From Microvirga sp. 3-52 (GTDB lineage: Bacteria; Pseudomonadota; Alphaproteobacteria; Rhizobiales; Beijerinckiaceae), in contig NZ_JAHAMK010000026.1 in the NCBI RefSeq assembly GCF_018383585.1, positions 1 through 56,467 of the forward strand: DNA of 56,467 nt. The letters run 5' to 3'. This document shows positions 48,576 through 56,467 of this stretch, piece after piece. Under the pieces are notes generated by a model. It was given only the letters and a program-made list of their open reading frames with translations. It searched no databases and was not told the origin of the DNA. The first letter of the stretch is position 1. The number at the start of each line of letters is the position of its first letter. A program made the translations under genes and the position numbers.

Positions 48576-49778
48576 ATGTCTCCCTCCGGCTCCATGCCCT
48601 GGCGCTTCGTCTCGGCCCTCTCGTTCACCCAGCTGATCTCCTACGGGACGCTCTTCTACGCCTTCGCGCTCATCATCGAGCCCATGGAGCGGGAGCTGGG
48701 ATGGTCGAAGACGGCCCTGACCGCCGCTTATTCCCTGGCCCTCGTCTCCTCCGCCTTCTTCGCGGTTCCGGTCGGCCGGCTGATCGACCGGGGCTATGGC
48801 CGGGCCGTGATGACGGGCGGCTCGATTCTCGCCGCCGTTTTCCTCGGACTCTGGGCCTGGACGGACCATTACCTGGCCTTCCTGCTGATATGGCTCGGCA
48901 TCGGAGCGGCCATGAGCGCCGTGTTCTACGAACCGGGCTTTGCGGTTCTGGCATCCCGGCTCGGCCTTCTGACCCGCCGCGGGATCACCATCATGACCCT
49001 CGTCGGCGGCTTCGCCAGCACGGTCTTCATCCCCCTCACCCATGTGCTGATCGAGGCCTATGGCTGGCGTGGCGCGCTGCTCGTGCTGGCCGCCCTGAAC
49101 TTGGCAATCTGCGCCGTGCTGCATGCATCGAGCATTCCGGCTGCGCCGGTCCGCCCCAAGCATGGCCGCGAGACGCCCGCCGCCACCCGGCCTGCGTCCG
49201 ATCCCCGCCGCGTGCTCGCCAATCCGGCCTTCTGGCTGTTCGTCGTCACGAGTGTCCTGCAGGGGATCATTTCCACGGGGATCCCGGTCCATCTGATCCC
49301 GATCCTGCTCGAGAGGGGCTTCACCATCGATGCCGCCGTGGTGGCCTATACCGTGATCGGTCCGGCCCAGGTCGCCGCACGGTTCCTGACCGGGTTCGGC
49401 GAGCGCGCCATGAGCCTGCGAGGGATCGGGGTCGCCACCATGGCCCTGAGCGTCCTCGCCTTCGCTCTCCTGCCTTTCGTCCCGGCCGGATCCTGGCTGA
49501 TACTGGGATTCGCAGGCCTCTATGGCGCGGCCAACGGCATGCTCACCATCGTGCGCGCCCTCCTGCCGCCGGAGCTGTTCGGCCGGGAGGATTACGGGGC
49601 GATCCAGGGCATGATCGCCATGCCCGTCCGGATCGCCATGGCGGGCGCCCCTTTCGCCTTCGGGGCCCTCTGGGCCTGGCAGGGCAGTTATGACGCCGTC
49701 GTGCTGCTGTGCTTGGGAATGGCCGTGTGCGCCTTCGGGGCTTTCATGCTAAACCTCGCCTTGGCAAAGGAGCCCTGA
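48576..49778 (+). CDS. MFS transporter
   Basis: 400 aa, about twelve hydrophobic helices in two sets of six. The loop between helices 2 and 3 has GRLIDRGYGRAVM, the MFS motif A. The N-terminal FTQLISYGTLFYAFALIIEPM resembles monocarboxylate/oxalate-formate-type carriers. Substrate unknown. ATG 48576 is the start. It lies 90 bases before glpD on the same strand, but no known link exists. Confidence 0.9.
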   Translation: MSPSGSMPWRFVSALSFTQLISYGTLFYAFALIIEPMERELGWSKTALTAAYSLALVSSAFFAVPVGRLIDRGYGRAVMTGGSILAAVFLGLWAWTDHYLAFLLIWLGIGAAMSAVFYEPGFAVLASRLGLLTRRGITIMTLVGGFASTVFIPLTHVLIEAYGWRGALLVLAALNLAICAVLHASSIPAAPVRPKHGRETPAATRPASDPRRVLANPAFWLFVVTSVLQGIISTGIPVHLIPILLERGFTIDAAVVAYTVIGPAQVAARFLTGFGERAMSLRGIGVATMALSVLAFALLPFVPAGSWLILGFAGLYGAANGMLTIVRALLPPELFGREDYGAIQGMIAMPVRIAMAGAPFAFGALWAWQGSYDAVVLLCLGMAVCAFGAFMLNLALAKEP

Positions 49779-49800
49779 GATCCATAAAAGAATCCACTTG

Positions 49801-49816
49801 CTTTAGACGGCTAAAG
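49801..49816. promoter_or_regulatory. 16-bp inverted repeat before glpD
   Basis: CTTTAG-ACGG-CTAAAG, a perfect 6-bp inverted repeat 53 bases before the glpD start. It could be an operator or a small hairpin; too short to decide. Confidence 0.3.
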
Positions 49817-49868
49817 AAATCATGTGCAGGGGTTCGGGGTATCCGGGTTGCAAGGAAAGACGCGTTCC

Positions 49869-51389
49869 GTGACGACAGTGACTGATCTTCTGATTGTGGG
49901 CGGCGGCATCAACGGCGCGGGCATCGCACGCGATGCCGTGGGCCGGGGCCTCTCGGTGGTGCTCTGCGAGCAGGGCGATCTCGCCGGATATACCTCCTCC
50001 GCCTCAACCAAGCTGATCCATGGCGGCCTCCGCTATCTCGAATATTACGAGTTCCGGCTGGTGCGCGAGGCCCTGTTCGAGCGCGAGCGCCTGCTGGAAT
50101 CCGCCCCCCACATCATCTGGCCCCTGCGCTTCATTCTGCCTCACGAGAAGGGCATCCGACCGGCCTGGTTCGTGCGGCTCGGCCTGTTCATGTACGACCA
50201 TCTGGCACCGCGCAAGAAACTGCCCGGAACAGAAGGCATCAAGCTCACCCGGCACCCCGCCGGCCAAGCTCTCAAGCCCGGCTTCGACACGGCCTTCGTC
50301 TATTCCGACTGCTGGGTCGAGGACAGCCGCATGGTGGCCCTCAACGCCCTCGACGCCTTCGAGAAGGGCGCCGACATCCGGGTGCGCACCAAGCTTGTTT
50401 CCGCCCGCCGCGAGGGCCAGACCTGGGTGGCCACCCTGCAGAGCGCGGAGACCGGCGAGACGCAGGACGTGCGCGCGAAGGTCATCGTCAACGCCGGCGG
50501 CCCCTTCGTGGCCGATGTGCTCAATGCCAAGCTCGGTCTCAACACCACCAAGAACGTGCGCCTGGTGAAGGGCAGCCACATCGTGGTGCCTAAGCTCTTC
50601 GACACCAAGGAAGCCTTCATTCTCCAGAATACGGACAAGCGGATCGTCTTCGCAATTCCGTACCAGGAGAAGTTCACCCTGATCGGCACCACGGACATTC
50701 CGGTCGAGTCGGTCCCCGACAAGAAGGTCGAGATCAGCCAGGACGAGATCCAGTATCTGTGCAACGTCGTGAACCACTTCTTCAAGCGCCAGGTCACGCC
50801 GGCGGAAGTGGTGTGGACCTATTCCGGCGTGCGCCCGCTCTTCGACGACGGCTCGAGCAACGCCTCCGCGGTGACCCGCGATTACGTGTTCGACATGGAC
50901 GCCCCGCAGGGTCAGGCGCCGGTGCTGTCGATCTTCGGCGGCAAGATCACCACCTTCCGCAAGCTCGCCGAGCACGCCCTCGACGAGTTGAAGCCCTACT
51001 TCCCGACCATGAAACCGTCCTGGACCGAGAAGGCGAAGATGCCGGGCGGCGACATGCCGGATGCGGATTTCGACCGCTTCTTCGCCAATGTACGCCAGCG
51101 CTGGCCCTTCCTGCCCGAGCACCTCGCCCATCGCCTGGCGCGGGCCTACGGCACGCGGATGGAAGAGCTCCTGGGCTCCGCGACGTCGCTTGCCGATCTC
51201 GGTGAGGATTTCGGCGCCGGGCTGACGGCGGCCGAGGTCGATTATCTCATGCGCCGCGAATGGGCGCGCACGGCCGAGGACATCCTCTGGCGCCGCTCCA
51301 AGCTCGGACTGCATGTGCCGGTTGACGCTGCGGCCAAGATCGATGCCTATTTGGCCAAGAAAAAAGTGGCGTCGGTCGCCGCGCAATAA
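49869..51389 (+). CDS. glpD: aerobic glycerol-3-phosphate dehydrogenase
   Basis: 506 aa. FAD-binding N-terminus LLIVGGGINGAGIARDAVGR, then TSSASTKLIHGGLRYLE, TDIPVES and YSGVRPLFDDG. It oxidises glycerol 3-phosphate to dihydroxyacetone phosphate at the inner membrane, feeding electrons to quinone. GTG 49869 is chosen because AAGGAAAG lies about 10 bases upstream and the length then matches the family; an earlier start at 49824 is possible. glpK follows after 15 bases, so the pair forms an operon for glycerol use. Confidence 0.95.
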   Translation: MTTVTDLLIVGGGINGAGIARDAVGRGLSVVLCEQGDLAGYTSSASTKLIHGGLRYLEYYEFRLVREALFERERLLESAPHIIWPLRFILPHEKGIRPAWFVRLGLFMYDHLAPRKKLPGTEGIKLTRHPAGQALKPGFDTAFVYSDCWVEDSRMVALNALDAFEKGADIRVRTKLVSARREGQTWVATLQSAETGETQDVRAKVIVNAGGPFVADVLNAKLGLNTTKNVRLVKGSHIVVPKLFDTKEAFILQNTDKRIVFAIPYQEKFTLIGTTDIPVESVPDKKVEISQDEIQYLCNVVNHFFKRQVTPAEVVWTYSGVRPLFDDGSSNASAVTRDYVFDMDAPQGQAPVLSIFGGKITTFRKLAEHALDELKPYFPTMKPSWTEKAKMPGGDMPDADFDRFFANVRQRWPFLPEHLAHRLARAYGTRMEELLGSATSLADLGEDFGAGLTAAEVDYLMRREWARTAEDILWRRSKLGLHVPVDAAAKIDAYLAKKKVASVAAQ

Positions 51390-51404
51390 GGTTTGGGGAA
51401 GGAC

Positions 51405-52901
<1,497 letters not shown>

Positions 52902-52943
52902 CCCTGGGCCACCGTGAACGTTTGACGGGATCTCCTCACTCCA

Positions 52944-53032
52944 CGTCAGGGCCGGGCTTGTCCCGGCCATCCCGATTTGAAAGGCGCATCACTTCAAGTC
53001 ATCGGGATCACCGGCACAAGGCCGGTGATGAC
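52944..53032 (-). repeat. cloverleaf repeat, copy 9
   Basis: Inverted orientation with a slightly altered outer arm (CGTCAGGG). It lies between the converging ends of glpK and the HIT gene. Confidence 0.75.
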
Positions 53033-53069
53033 ATGGCGCGATGAGATCGCAATCCTTCGCCGATCCCGG

Positions 53070-53495
53070 TCACGCCGCCGGCAGCTCGGCGCGGATCTTC
53101 GCAGCGAAATCCGCCAGCACCTCAGGCTTCTCCATCTGACCCGTATGGGGCTTCAGCGCCACCCCTTCGAAACGGGGGAGCACATGGAAGTGGATGTGGA
53201 AGACCACCTGCCCGCCCGCGCTCTCGTTGAACTGCTGGATCGTCAGGCCATCGGCGGAAAGCGCTTTCTTGGCGGCCTTCCCGACGATCTGCACCGCCTT
53301 CGCCAGTTCGGCTAGATCGTCGGGATCGACATCGAGGAGGTTGCGGGCCTTGGTCTTGGGAATGACAAGCACGTGCCCGTCGCTGCGCGGCATGACGTCC
53401 ATGAAGGCGAGCACGCGATCCGTCTCGTAGACCTTCTGGCATGGAAGCTCACCGCGTAAGATCTTCGCGAACACGTTGTTGTCGTCGTAGGTCAT
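53070..53495 (-). CDS. HIT family nucleotide hydrolase/transferase
   Basis: 141 aa. Histidine-triad fold: NVFAKILRGELPCQKVYE, HVLVIPKTKARNL and HIHFHVLPR with the catalytic His triad. Members hydrolyse AMP-linked substrates (HinT-like) in the cytoplasm. The Cys at the usual zinc position is in LPCQKV, but the partner Cys is absent. It converges on glpK across a cloverleaf repeat. Confidence 0.92.
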   Translation of the reverse strand: MTYDDNNVFAKILRGELPCQKVYETDRVLAFMDVMPRSDGHVLVIPKTKARNLLDVDPDDLAELAKAVQIVGKAAKKALSADGLTIQQFNESAGGQVVFHIHFHVLPRFEGVALKPHTGQMEKPEVLADFAAKIRAELPAA

Positions 53496-53553
53496 CCCGC
53501 CCTCTCGTCCTGAGCCATCATCCTGGGCGCTCCCGAAGGAACTCCTGCGCAGA

Positions 53554-53585
53554 ATCTTTTATACCGATCATCTTTTATACCGATC
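53554..53585. repeat. perfect 16-bp tandem duplication
   Basis: ATCTTTTATACCGATC occurs twice back to back. It lies 59 bases upstream of the HIT gene start. Confidence 0.8.
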
Positions 53586-53891
53586 CGGGCGGACAATCAT
53601 CTCTCCAGATCGGCACTCGCATCCGCAGCCCTGATCCTTTGTTGAAGGTTGTCTCCAGCCGAGACCGCAGCGTTCCTGGGTCTCGAGATCAGACGACGGG
53701 CACAGAAGCCTATTTATTCGCAAATAGAACCGCTCGCCAGCGTGCGACAAAGCAAGTACCTTCTTGGTTCATATTCCCATGAACAAGATGTTGCCACGTT
53801 TATCCGGCTTAAGCGATTGCGCTAAGCTTAACAATTGGAAGTGAATGAATATTTTCATGGAATTTTTTGCAACGGTTCCCTCTTCCATATC

Positions 53892-53916
53892 GGAACCATC
53901 GAATCCGAGAGCGGTT
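53892..53916 (+). promoter_or_regulatory. EcfG-like general-stress promoter before KGG-protein gene
   Basis: GGAAC (53892-53896) and CGGTT (53912-53916) with 15 bases between, close to the GGAAC-N16/17-CGTT consensus of the alphaproteobacterial stress sigma factor. It ends about 36 bases before the ATG, a normal leader. Confidence 0.45.
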
Positions 53917-53952
53917 GAAGAAGCACGGACACGATTCGATAAGGAGGCATAA

Positions 53953-54147
53953 ATGACGCCAGGTAGTTCGACCTCGAAGCGTGGCTTCGCGTCGATGGAC
54001 TCTGACCGGCAGCGGGAAATTGCGAGCAAGGGCGGCAAGAGCGTTCCCGCCGAGAAGAGGTCCTTCTCTCAGGATCGCGAACTCGCCTCCGAAGCCGGCC
54101 GCAAAGGCGGTCAGGCCTCGGGCAACACGCGTGGCAACCAGGAATAG
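53953..54147 (+). CDS. KGG-repeat stress-induced protein (GsiB/con-10 like)
   Basis: 64 aa, hydrophilic and probably disordered. It has the repeated pattern of this family: REIASKGGKSVPAEKRSFSQ, then ELASEAGRKGGQASG, each with Lys-Gly-Gly. Such proteins accumulate in desiccation or general stress in bacteria and in fungal spores. A strong AAGGAGG sits 7 bases before the ATG, an EcfG-like promoter lies upstream and an intrinsic terminator downstream, so it is a single-gene unit. Confidence 0.9.
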   Translation: MTPGSSTSKRGFASMDSDRQREIASKGGKSVPAEKRSFSQDRELASEAGRKGGQASGNTRGNQE

Positions 54148-54172
54148 TTTATTTCTGATGCATACTGGTTTA

Positions 54173-54194
54173 GGGGCCGCTGAGCGGCCCCTTT
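54173..54194 (+). terminator. intrinsic terminator of KGG-protein gene
   Basis: GGGGCCGC-TGA-GCGGCCCC followed by TTTA; perfect 8-bp stem 25 bases after the stop. Confidence 0.85.
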
Positions 54195-54227
54195 ACTTAT
54201 GAATTCTAGATGAGATCCCATCGCACC

Positions 54228-55130
54228 TCACCCGGATGCCGCCGGCTCCATGATCTTCTTTTCCGAGAGAGATAGAGCCGTCGCGGCCAGCATGATTCCC
54301 ATGCCGAGACCCTCGGCCCAACCGAACGGCTCATCCGCGTAAACCACCCCGACGGCAACGGCGATGATCGGGCTGACGAAGGCATAGAGCCCGGCCCGAA
54401 AGGCGCCCCAGTCGCGCACGAGCCCAAGATAGATCCAGAACGCGATCAGCGACCCTCCCAATACCAGAATGCTCAGGCCGAAGATGGCTCTTGCATCGGA
54501 AAGCCCGGTGAAATGCGCGGGATCGTATCCTTCGATGAAGAGGGAAACAGGAACGAGCGCCATTCCACCGATCAGGCTCTGCCAGAAGGCGAGCACCAGG
54601 GGCGGCATGGAAAGGGTCAGCGGTCGGCTGATCACCGAACCCCAGGCGTAGGACACCGTTCCAATTGCAACCGCGACGAGACCGACGATTGGCATCGGAC
54701 CGCTCTGGGTCGCGCTCGATCGACCGGAGAACAGAAGGACGAGCCCCAGAATCCCGAGGCCGATGGCGCCGACCCGCCGCATCGTGATGCGCTCCTGGCC
54801 GTAGAGGGCACCGATAATCACGAGGAAGATGGGCATCAACGACAGGTTCACGATCGCGGACAGGCCGCTGGGAGCTCTTGCGACGCCCCAGAACAGGAAA
54901 CTGTAGCAGCCCGTGGTGATTAGGAGAGAGGCAACGACGATGCGGCCGAACTGGCTGGACCGCAGGGACAGGCCCTGTGCCATCGCAACCGCTAGAAAGC
55001 AGGGCCCTGCAAGCAGAAAGCGCATCGCCGCGAGAAAGATCGGCGGAACGACCTCCGAGGCCACTTTCATCGGGAGCCACGTCAAGCCCCAGATGAGCGC
55101 CATCAGGGTGAAGGCTGCGATGCGACTCAC
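54228..55130 (-). CDS. DMT superfamily (EamA) exporter
   Basis: 300 aa, ten predicted helices in two EamA repeats. First repeat: IWGLTWLPMKVASEVVPPIFLAAMRF; the second has YAWGSVISRP and FVSPIIAVAVGVVYADE. Members export metabolites such as amino acids; the substrate is unknown. GTG 55130 is the start. It follows the two-gene stress operon on the same strand with a 144-base gap and could be read with it. Confidence 0.9.
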   Translation of the reverse strand: MSRIAAFTLMALIWGLTWLPMKVASEVVPPIFLAAMRFLLAGPCFLAVAMAQGLSLRSSQFGRIVVASLLITTGCYSFLFWGVARAPSGLSAIVNLSLMPIFLVIIGALYGQERITMRRVGAIGLGILGLVLLFSGRSSATQSGPMPIVGLVAVAIGTVSYAWGSVISRPLTLSMPPLVLAFWQSLIGGMALVPVSLFIEGYDPAHFTGLSDARAIFGLSILVLGGSLIAFWIYLGLVRDWGAFRAGLYAFVSPIIAVAVGVVYADEPFGWAEGLGMGIMLAATALSLSEKKIMEPAASG

Positions 55131-55274
55131 GCGCTACGCCCGAAGAGGGTCATTCGGTTTTCCGGAAGAACAGGTTGCGGCGGGCCTATCGTGGCAGCAG
55201 GGAGAGGCATTGAACAGCCGGTTACGACGGCTCTTCACAGGCAGGCAGGATATTTCAGCTCGATCGGATGGCGT

Positions 55275-55826
55275 CTAATTCCTGAAGTTGAACTCCGCCC
55301 TGCCCGAATTGGCCTCAACGAGGACCTCCTTGGACGATTCACGGCTCATCATGGCCCTGAAGTCGGACAGGCTCGGAGGCTCGAAAACAAGCGCCCCGCT
55401 GTCCATCTGGCGAACGATTTCCCCAACCAGCGGCACCACCGCATCAAACGATGCGATGTCCAGGTATGCGGCGGCCTCAAGGGCGACGTCCGCCGCGGCA
55501 TGGCCCAAGGAACCGATCAACGCCAGCAGGCAATATTCGTCCACGCTCCCATGACGGGATCCGAGAGGTCTATGGAGAAACGGCCGGCCTCCCCGCTGCC
55601 GGGTCAAAGCGAAGGCCAGCAGCAAGGCGTCCGATACGATGCCCTTGGCCGCTTCGGGCTGGGTATAAACGGTCAACCCCTGCTCCGGCCCATCGAGAAG
55701 AGACAGATCGTATTGATCCTCAAGACTGCTGAGCGACCGGAACACGTCGGTGACCGGAACCATGCTCGGATGAAGCAGGAACGCGATCGAGCCAGAAGTT
55801 GTCGGGTACGAGGATACTTCAACCAT
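55275..55826 (-). CDS. protein of unknown function, second gene of stress operon
   Basis: 183 aa. I do not recognise a family. It is soluble, mixed in predicted structure, starts MVEVSSYPTTSGSIAFLLHP, and has a hydrophobic helical centre (EYCLLALIGSLGHAAADVAL, then EAAAYL) and a C-terminus ending GRAEFNFRN. ATG 55826 lies 13 bases after the stop of the upstream small gene; an earlier start (55874) would overlap that gene. Because both genes sit behind one near-consensus EcfG promoter, a role in general stress is inferred. Confidence 0.7.
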   Translation of the reverse strand: MVEVSSYPTTSGSIAFLLHPSMVPVTDVFRSLSSLEDQYDLSLLDGPEQGLTVYTQPEAAKGIVSDALLLAFALTRQRGGRPFLHRPLGSRHGSVDEYCLLALIGSLGHAAADVALEAAAYLDIASFDAVVPLVGEIVRQMDSGALVFEPPSLSDFRAMMSRESSKEVLVEANSGRAEFNFRN

Positions 55827-55839
55827 CAATAGACGAACC

Positions 55840-56076
55840 TTAGATACGGGGAATGCTTGCCGTCGGCACCACATGGGGCAATGCCGGGACGAGCAGATGC
55901 CGCCTCAGCAAAAGGGGACAGGTTACTTCGTCCTCACTGCAGACGGGAATGATGCCGCTGAGCATGGAGGCCACCGACGGCTTGTCTCTCGGGGAGGAGC
56001 TCGAAGCGAGTCGGGAAAACTCGTCCGGAAGCTCTTCCTGGCAAAGCACCGCATCCAGTTCATTCGTCGCGGTCAT
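55840..56076 (-). CDS. small protein of unknown function, first gene of stress operon
   Basis: 78 aa from ATG 56076, beginning MTATNELDAVLCQEELPDEF, acidic at first and ending in a hydrophobic, Pro/Val-rich tail (LLVPALPHVVPTASIPRI). The ribosome site GGAGG lies 8 bases before this ATG; an ATG two codons upstream is too close to it. No family recognised. The two Cys after residue 48 (PVCSEDEVTC) are spaced as CX6C. The promoter lies about 33 bases upstream. Confidence 0.65.
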   Translation of the reverse strand: MTATNELDAVLCQEELPDEFSRLASSSSPRDKPSVASMLSGIIPVCSEDEVTCPLLLRRHLLVPALPHVVPTASIPRI

Positions 56077-56108
56077 CGTCATTCCCTCCGCATTGCGCTT
56101 GAAACGGC

Positions 56109-56133
56109 AACGTATGCGCAAATCACCGGTTCC
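56109..56133 (-). promoter_or_regulatory. near-consensus EcfG promoter of the two-gene operon
   Basis: On the minus strand: GGAAC (56133-56129), 16 bases, CGTT (56112-56109). Matches GGAAC-N16-CGTT at every defined position. The start codon is 33 bases further on. Confidence 0.75.
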
Positions 56134-56194
56134 GTGCGGCAAGACGTCTGGCCCGCGCGACGCCGGGCAGGACAAACTTTCCCGGACTTTTTCG

Positions 56195-56219
56195 GGAACC
56201 GGCTCGGTAGTACGGCGTT
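56195..56219 (+). promoter_or_regulatory. near-consensus EcfG promoter of the sRNA candidate
   Basis: GGAAC (56195-56199), 16 bases, CGTT (56216-56219). Same perfect consensus as its divergent partner, about 60 bases away. Confidence 0.75.
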
Positions 56220-56225
56220 AGGACT

Positions 56226-56296
56226 TCAACCGGTCCGAATGCCCCCTTGGACTGGCACCTTCGAGGCGCAGCTAATTCAGCTGCGCCTTTTATTTT
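56226..56296 (+). ncRNA. candidate general-stress small RNA
   Basis: From a transcription start expected near 56226 to a T-run ending 56296, about 70 nt with no open frame. It has two hairpins: CCGGTCC/GGACTGG (56230-56255) with a 12-nt loop containing GCCCCC, and the terminator stem GGCGCAGCT/AGCTGCGCC (56265-56287) followed by TTTTATTTT. An exposed C-rich loop is typical of alphaproteobacterial sRNAs that pair with ribosome-binding sites, and the promoter is of the stress-sigma type, much like Caulobacter GsrN in design. Homology to GsrN is not claimed. Confidence 0.6.
56265..56296 (+). terminator. intrinsic terminator of the sRNA candidate
   Basis: Perfect 9-bp stem GGCGCAGCT (56265-56273) / AGCTGCGCC (56279-56287), 5-base loop, then TTTTATTTT. 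Confidence 0.85.
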
Positions 56297-56328
56297 GGGA
56301 TCAGGTAGCCGGCACCCAGATAAACGGA

Positions 56329-56356
56329 ACGGCGCCTGAGTTTCCTCAGGCGCCGT
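56329..56356. terminator. perfect hairpin near right edge
   Basis: ACGGCGCCTGAG-TTTC-CTCAGGCGCCGT, 12-bp stem. It lies 25 bases after the stop of the partial minus-strand gene at 56382 and probably terminates it, though the T-run is poor. Confidence 0.55.
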
Positions 56357-56381
56357 CTCTCAACAGGAACCGTTGTCCCGA

Positions 56382-56467
56382 TTACTGCTTCGGAGCCGTC
56401 GTGGTGCCCGTCGTGCCGGTCGTCGAGCGGTTGGCATTGTTGTCGCCATCCTCATCGAAGGCCGGGG
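56382..56467 (-). CDS. partial gene, C-terminal end only
   Basis: The last 28 codons of a minus-strand frame that continues past the window edge: PAFDEDGDNNANR, then a Thr/Gly run and TAPKQ before TAA. Polar and low-complexity, probably a secreted or disordered tail. Nothing more can be said; coding status rests on the open frame and the hairpin after the stop. Confidence 0.4.
   Translation of the reverse strand, partial: PAFDEDGDNNANRSTTGTTGTTTAPKQ

Larger units (their letters stand above)
53496..53952. other. gene-free, AT-richer stretch before the KGG-protein gene
   Basis: No ORF with family likeness or a ribosome site. It holds a 16-bp tandem duplication (53554-53585) and the general-stress-type promoter at 53892-53916. 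AT content rises from about 53700, unlike the neighbouring DNA. Confidence 0.5.
56083..56467. other. intergenic regulatory region with sRNA candidate, right edge
   Basis: Contains two divergent EcfG-type promoters, a small-RNA candidate, an extra hairpin (56329-56356) and the C-terminal end of a minus-strand gene at 56382. No other coding potential is seen. Confidence 0.6.

Noticed and set aside
53554..53585. CRISPR-like repeat
   Set aside because: Only two units with no spacer between them and no cas genes.
53769..54038. 89-codon minus-strand frame
   Set aside because: Overlaps the KGG-protein gene and its promoter on the opposite strand; no ribosome site or family likeness.
55853..56221. 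122-codon plus-strand frame
   Set aside because: Antisense to the small stress-operon gene, and it runs through both EcfG promoters; the minus-strand frame has a GGAGG site and a matching promoter.

Overview
The window is GC-rich (mostly 60-70 % GC by eye) and tightly packed. It uses many GTG/TTG starts, carries alphaproteobacterial-type regulatory sites (a GAAC-N7-GAAC SOS box; GGAAC-N16-CGTT general-stress promoters) and has the two-subunit methylmalonyl-CoA mutase plus MeaB. I read it as a chromosomal segment of an alphaproteobacterium of the order Hyphomicrobiales, perhaps Methylobacteriaceae (Microvirga-like). That taxonomic guess is inference. No rRNA, tRNA, CRISPR array, transposase or phage gene was seen. 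Family names come from recognising motifs by eye; no database search was run.

Layout. 1-6 kb: an SOS-type promoter pointing left off the edge, a ChbG/HpnK-type deacetylase divergent from a membrane GT2 glycosyltransferase and murJ, a class III cyclase and a secreted vWA (DUF1194) protein. 6-14.4 kb: a methyl-accepting chemotaxis protein, branched-chain-type aminotransferase, haloacid dehalogenase, M20 peptidase, SGNH hydrolase, HerA-like ATPase and a small DUF2267-like protein. 14.8-22.9 kb: methylmalonyl-CoA mutase small subunit, large subunit and the chaperone GTPase MeaB, with a secreted protein, a lipoprotein hydrolase and a DUF3750 protein between them. 23-28 kb: DUF4239 protein, rhizobial-type asparaginase, UDP-glucose dehydrogenase, stand-alone Lrp/AsnC effector domain, DUF924 protein and an N-terminally truncated HxlR regulator. 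28-38.3 kb: an envelope-glycan island. It has a lytic transglycosylase, a cyclic-nucleotide-binding protein translationally coupled to an ABC exporter whose ATPase motifs are all degenerate and, divergently, four sugar-enzyme genes ending in a glycosyltransferase-deacetylase fusion. 38.3-46.6 kb: an oligopeptide-type ABC importer (fused double ATPase, binding protein, two permeases) followed by an acetamidase/formamidase, then a DUF763 protein. 46.8-53.5 kb: DEAD-box RNA helicase, MFS transporter, glpD-glpK, HIT protein. 53.9-56.4 kb: a stress-associated end with a KGG-repeat protein, a DMT exporter, a two-gene operon of unknown function behind a near-ideal EcfG promoter and, divergently, a second such promoter followed after about 35 nt by a hairpin with a C-rich loop and an intrinsic terminator, which looks like a small RNA gene.

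Dispersed repeats are prominent. Nine copies of a roughly 90-bp element can fold as a four-way (cloverleaf) junction and nearly all sit just after stop codons. A second element of about 110 bp occurs once between genes and once, in frame, inside the coding sequence of the mutase small subunit.

The most interesting items are the divergent general-stress module with the candidate sRNA (right edge), the in-frame repeat insertion in the mutase, and the pseudo-ABC exporter / cyclic-nucleotide / glycosyltransferase island.
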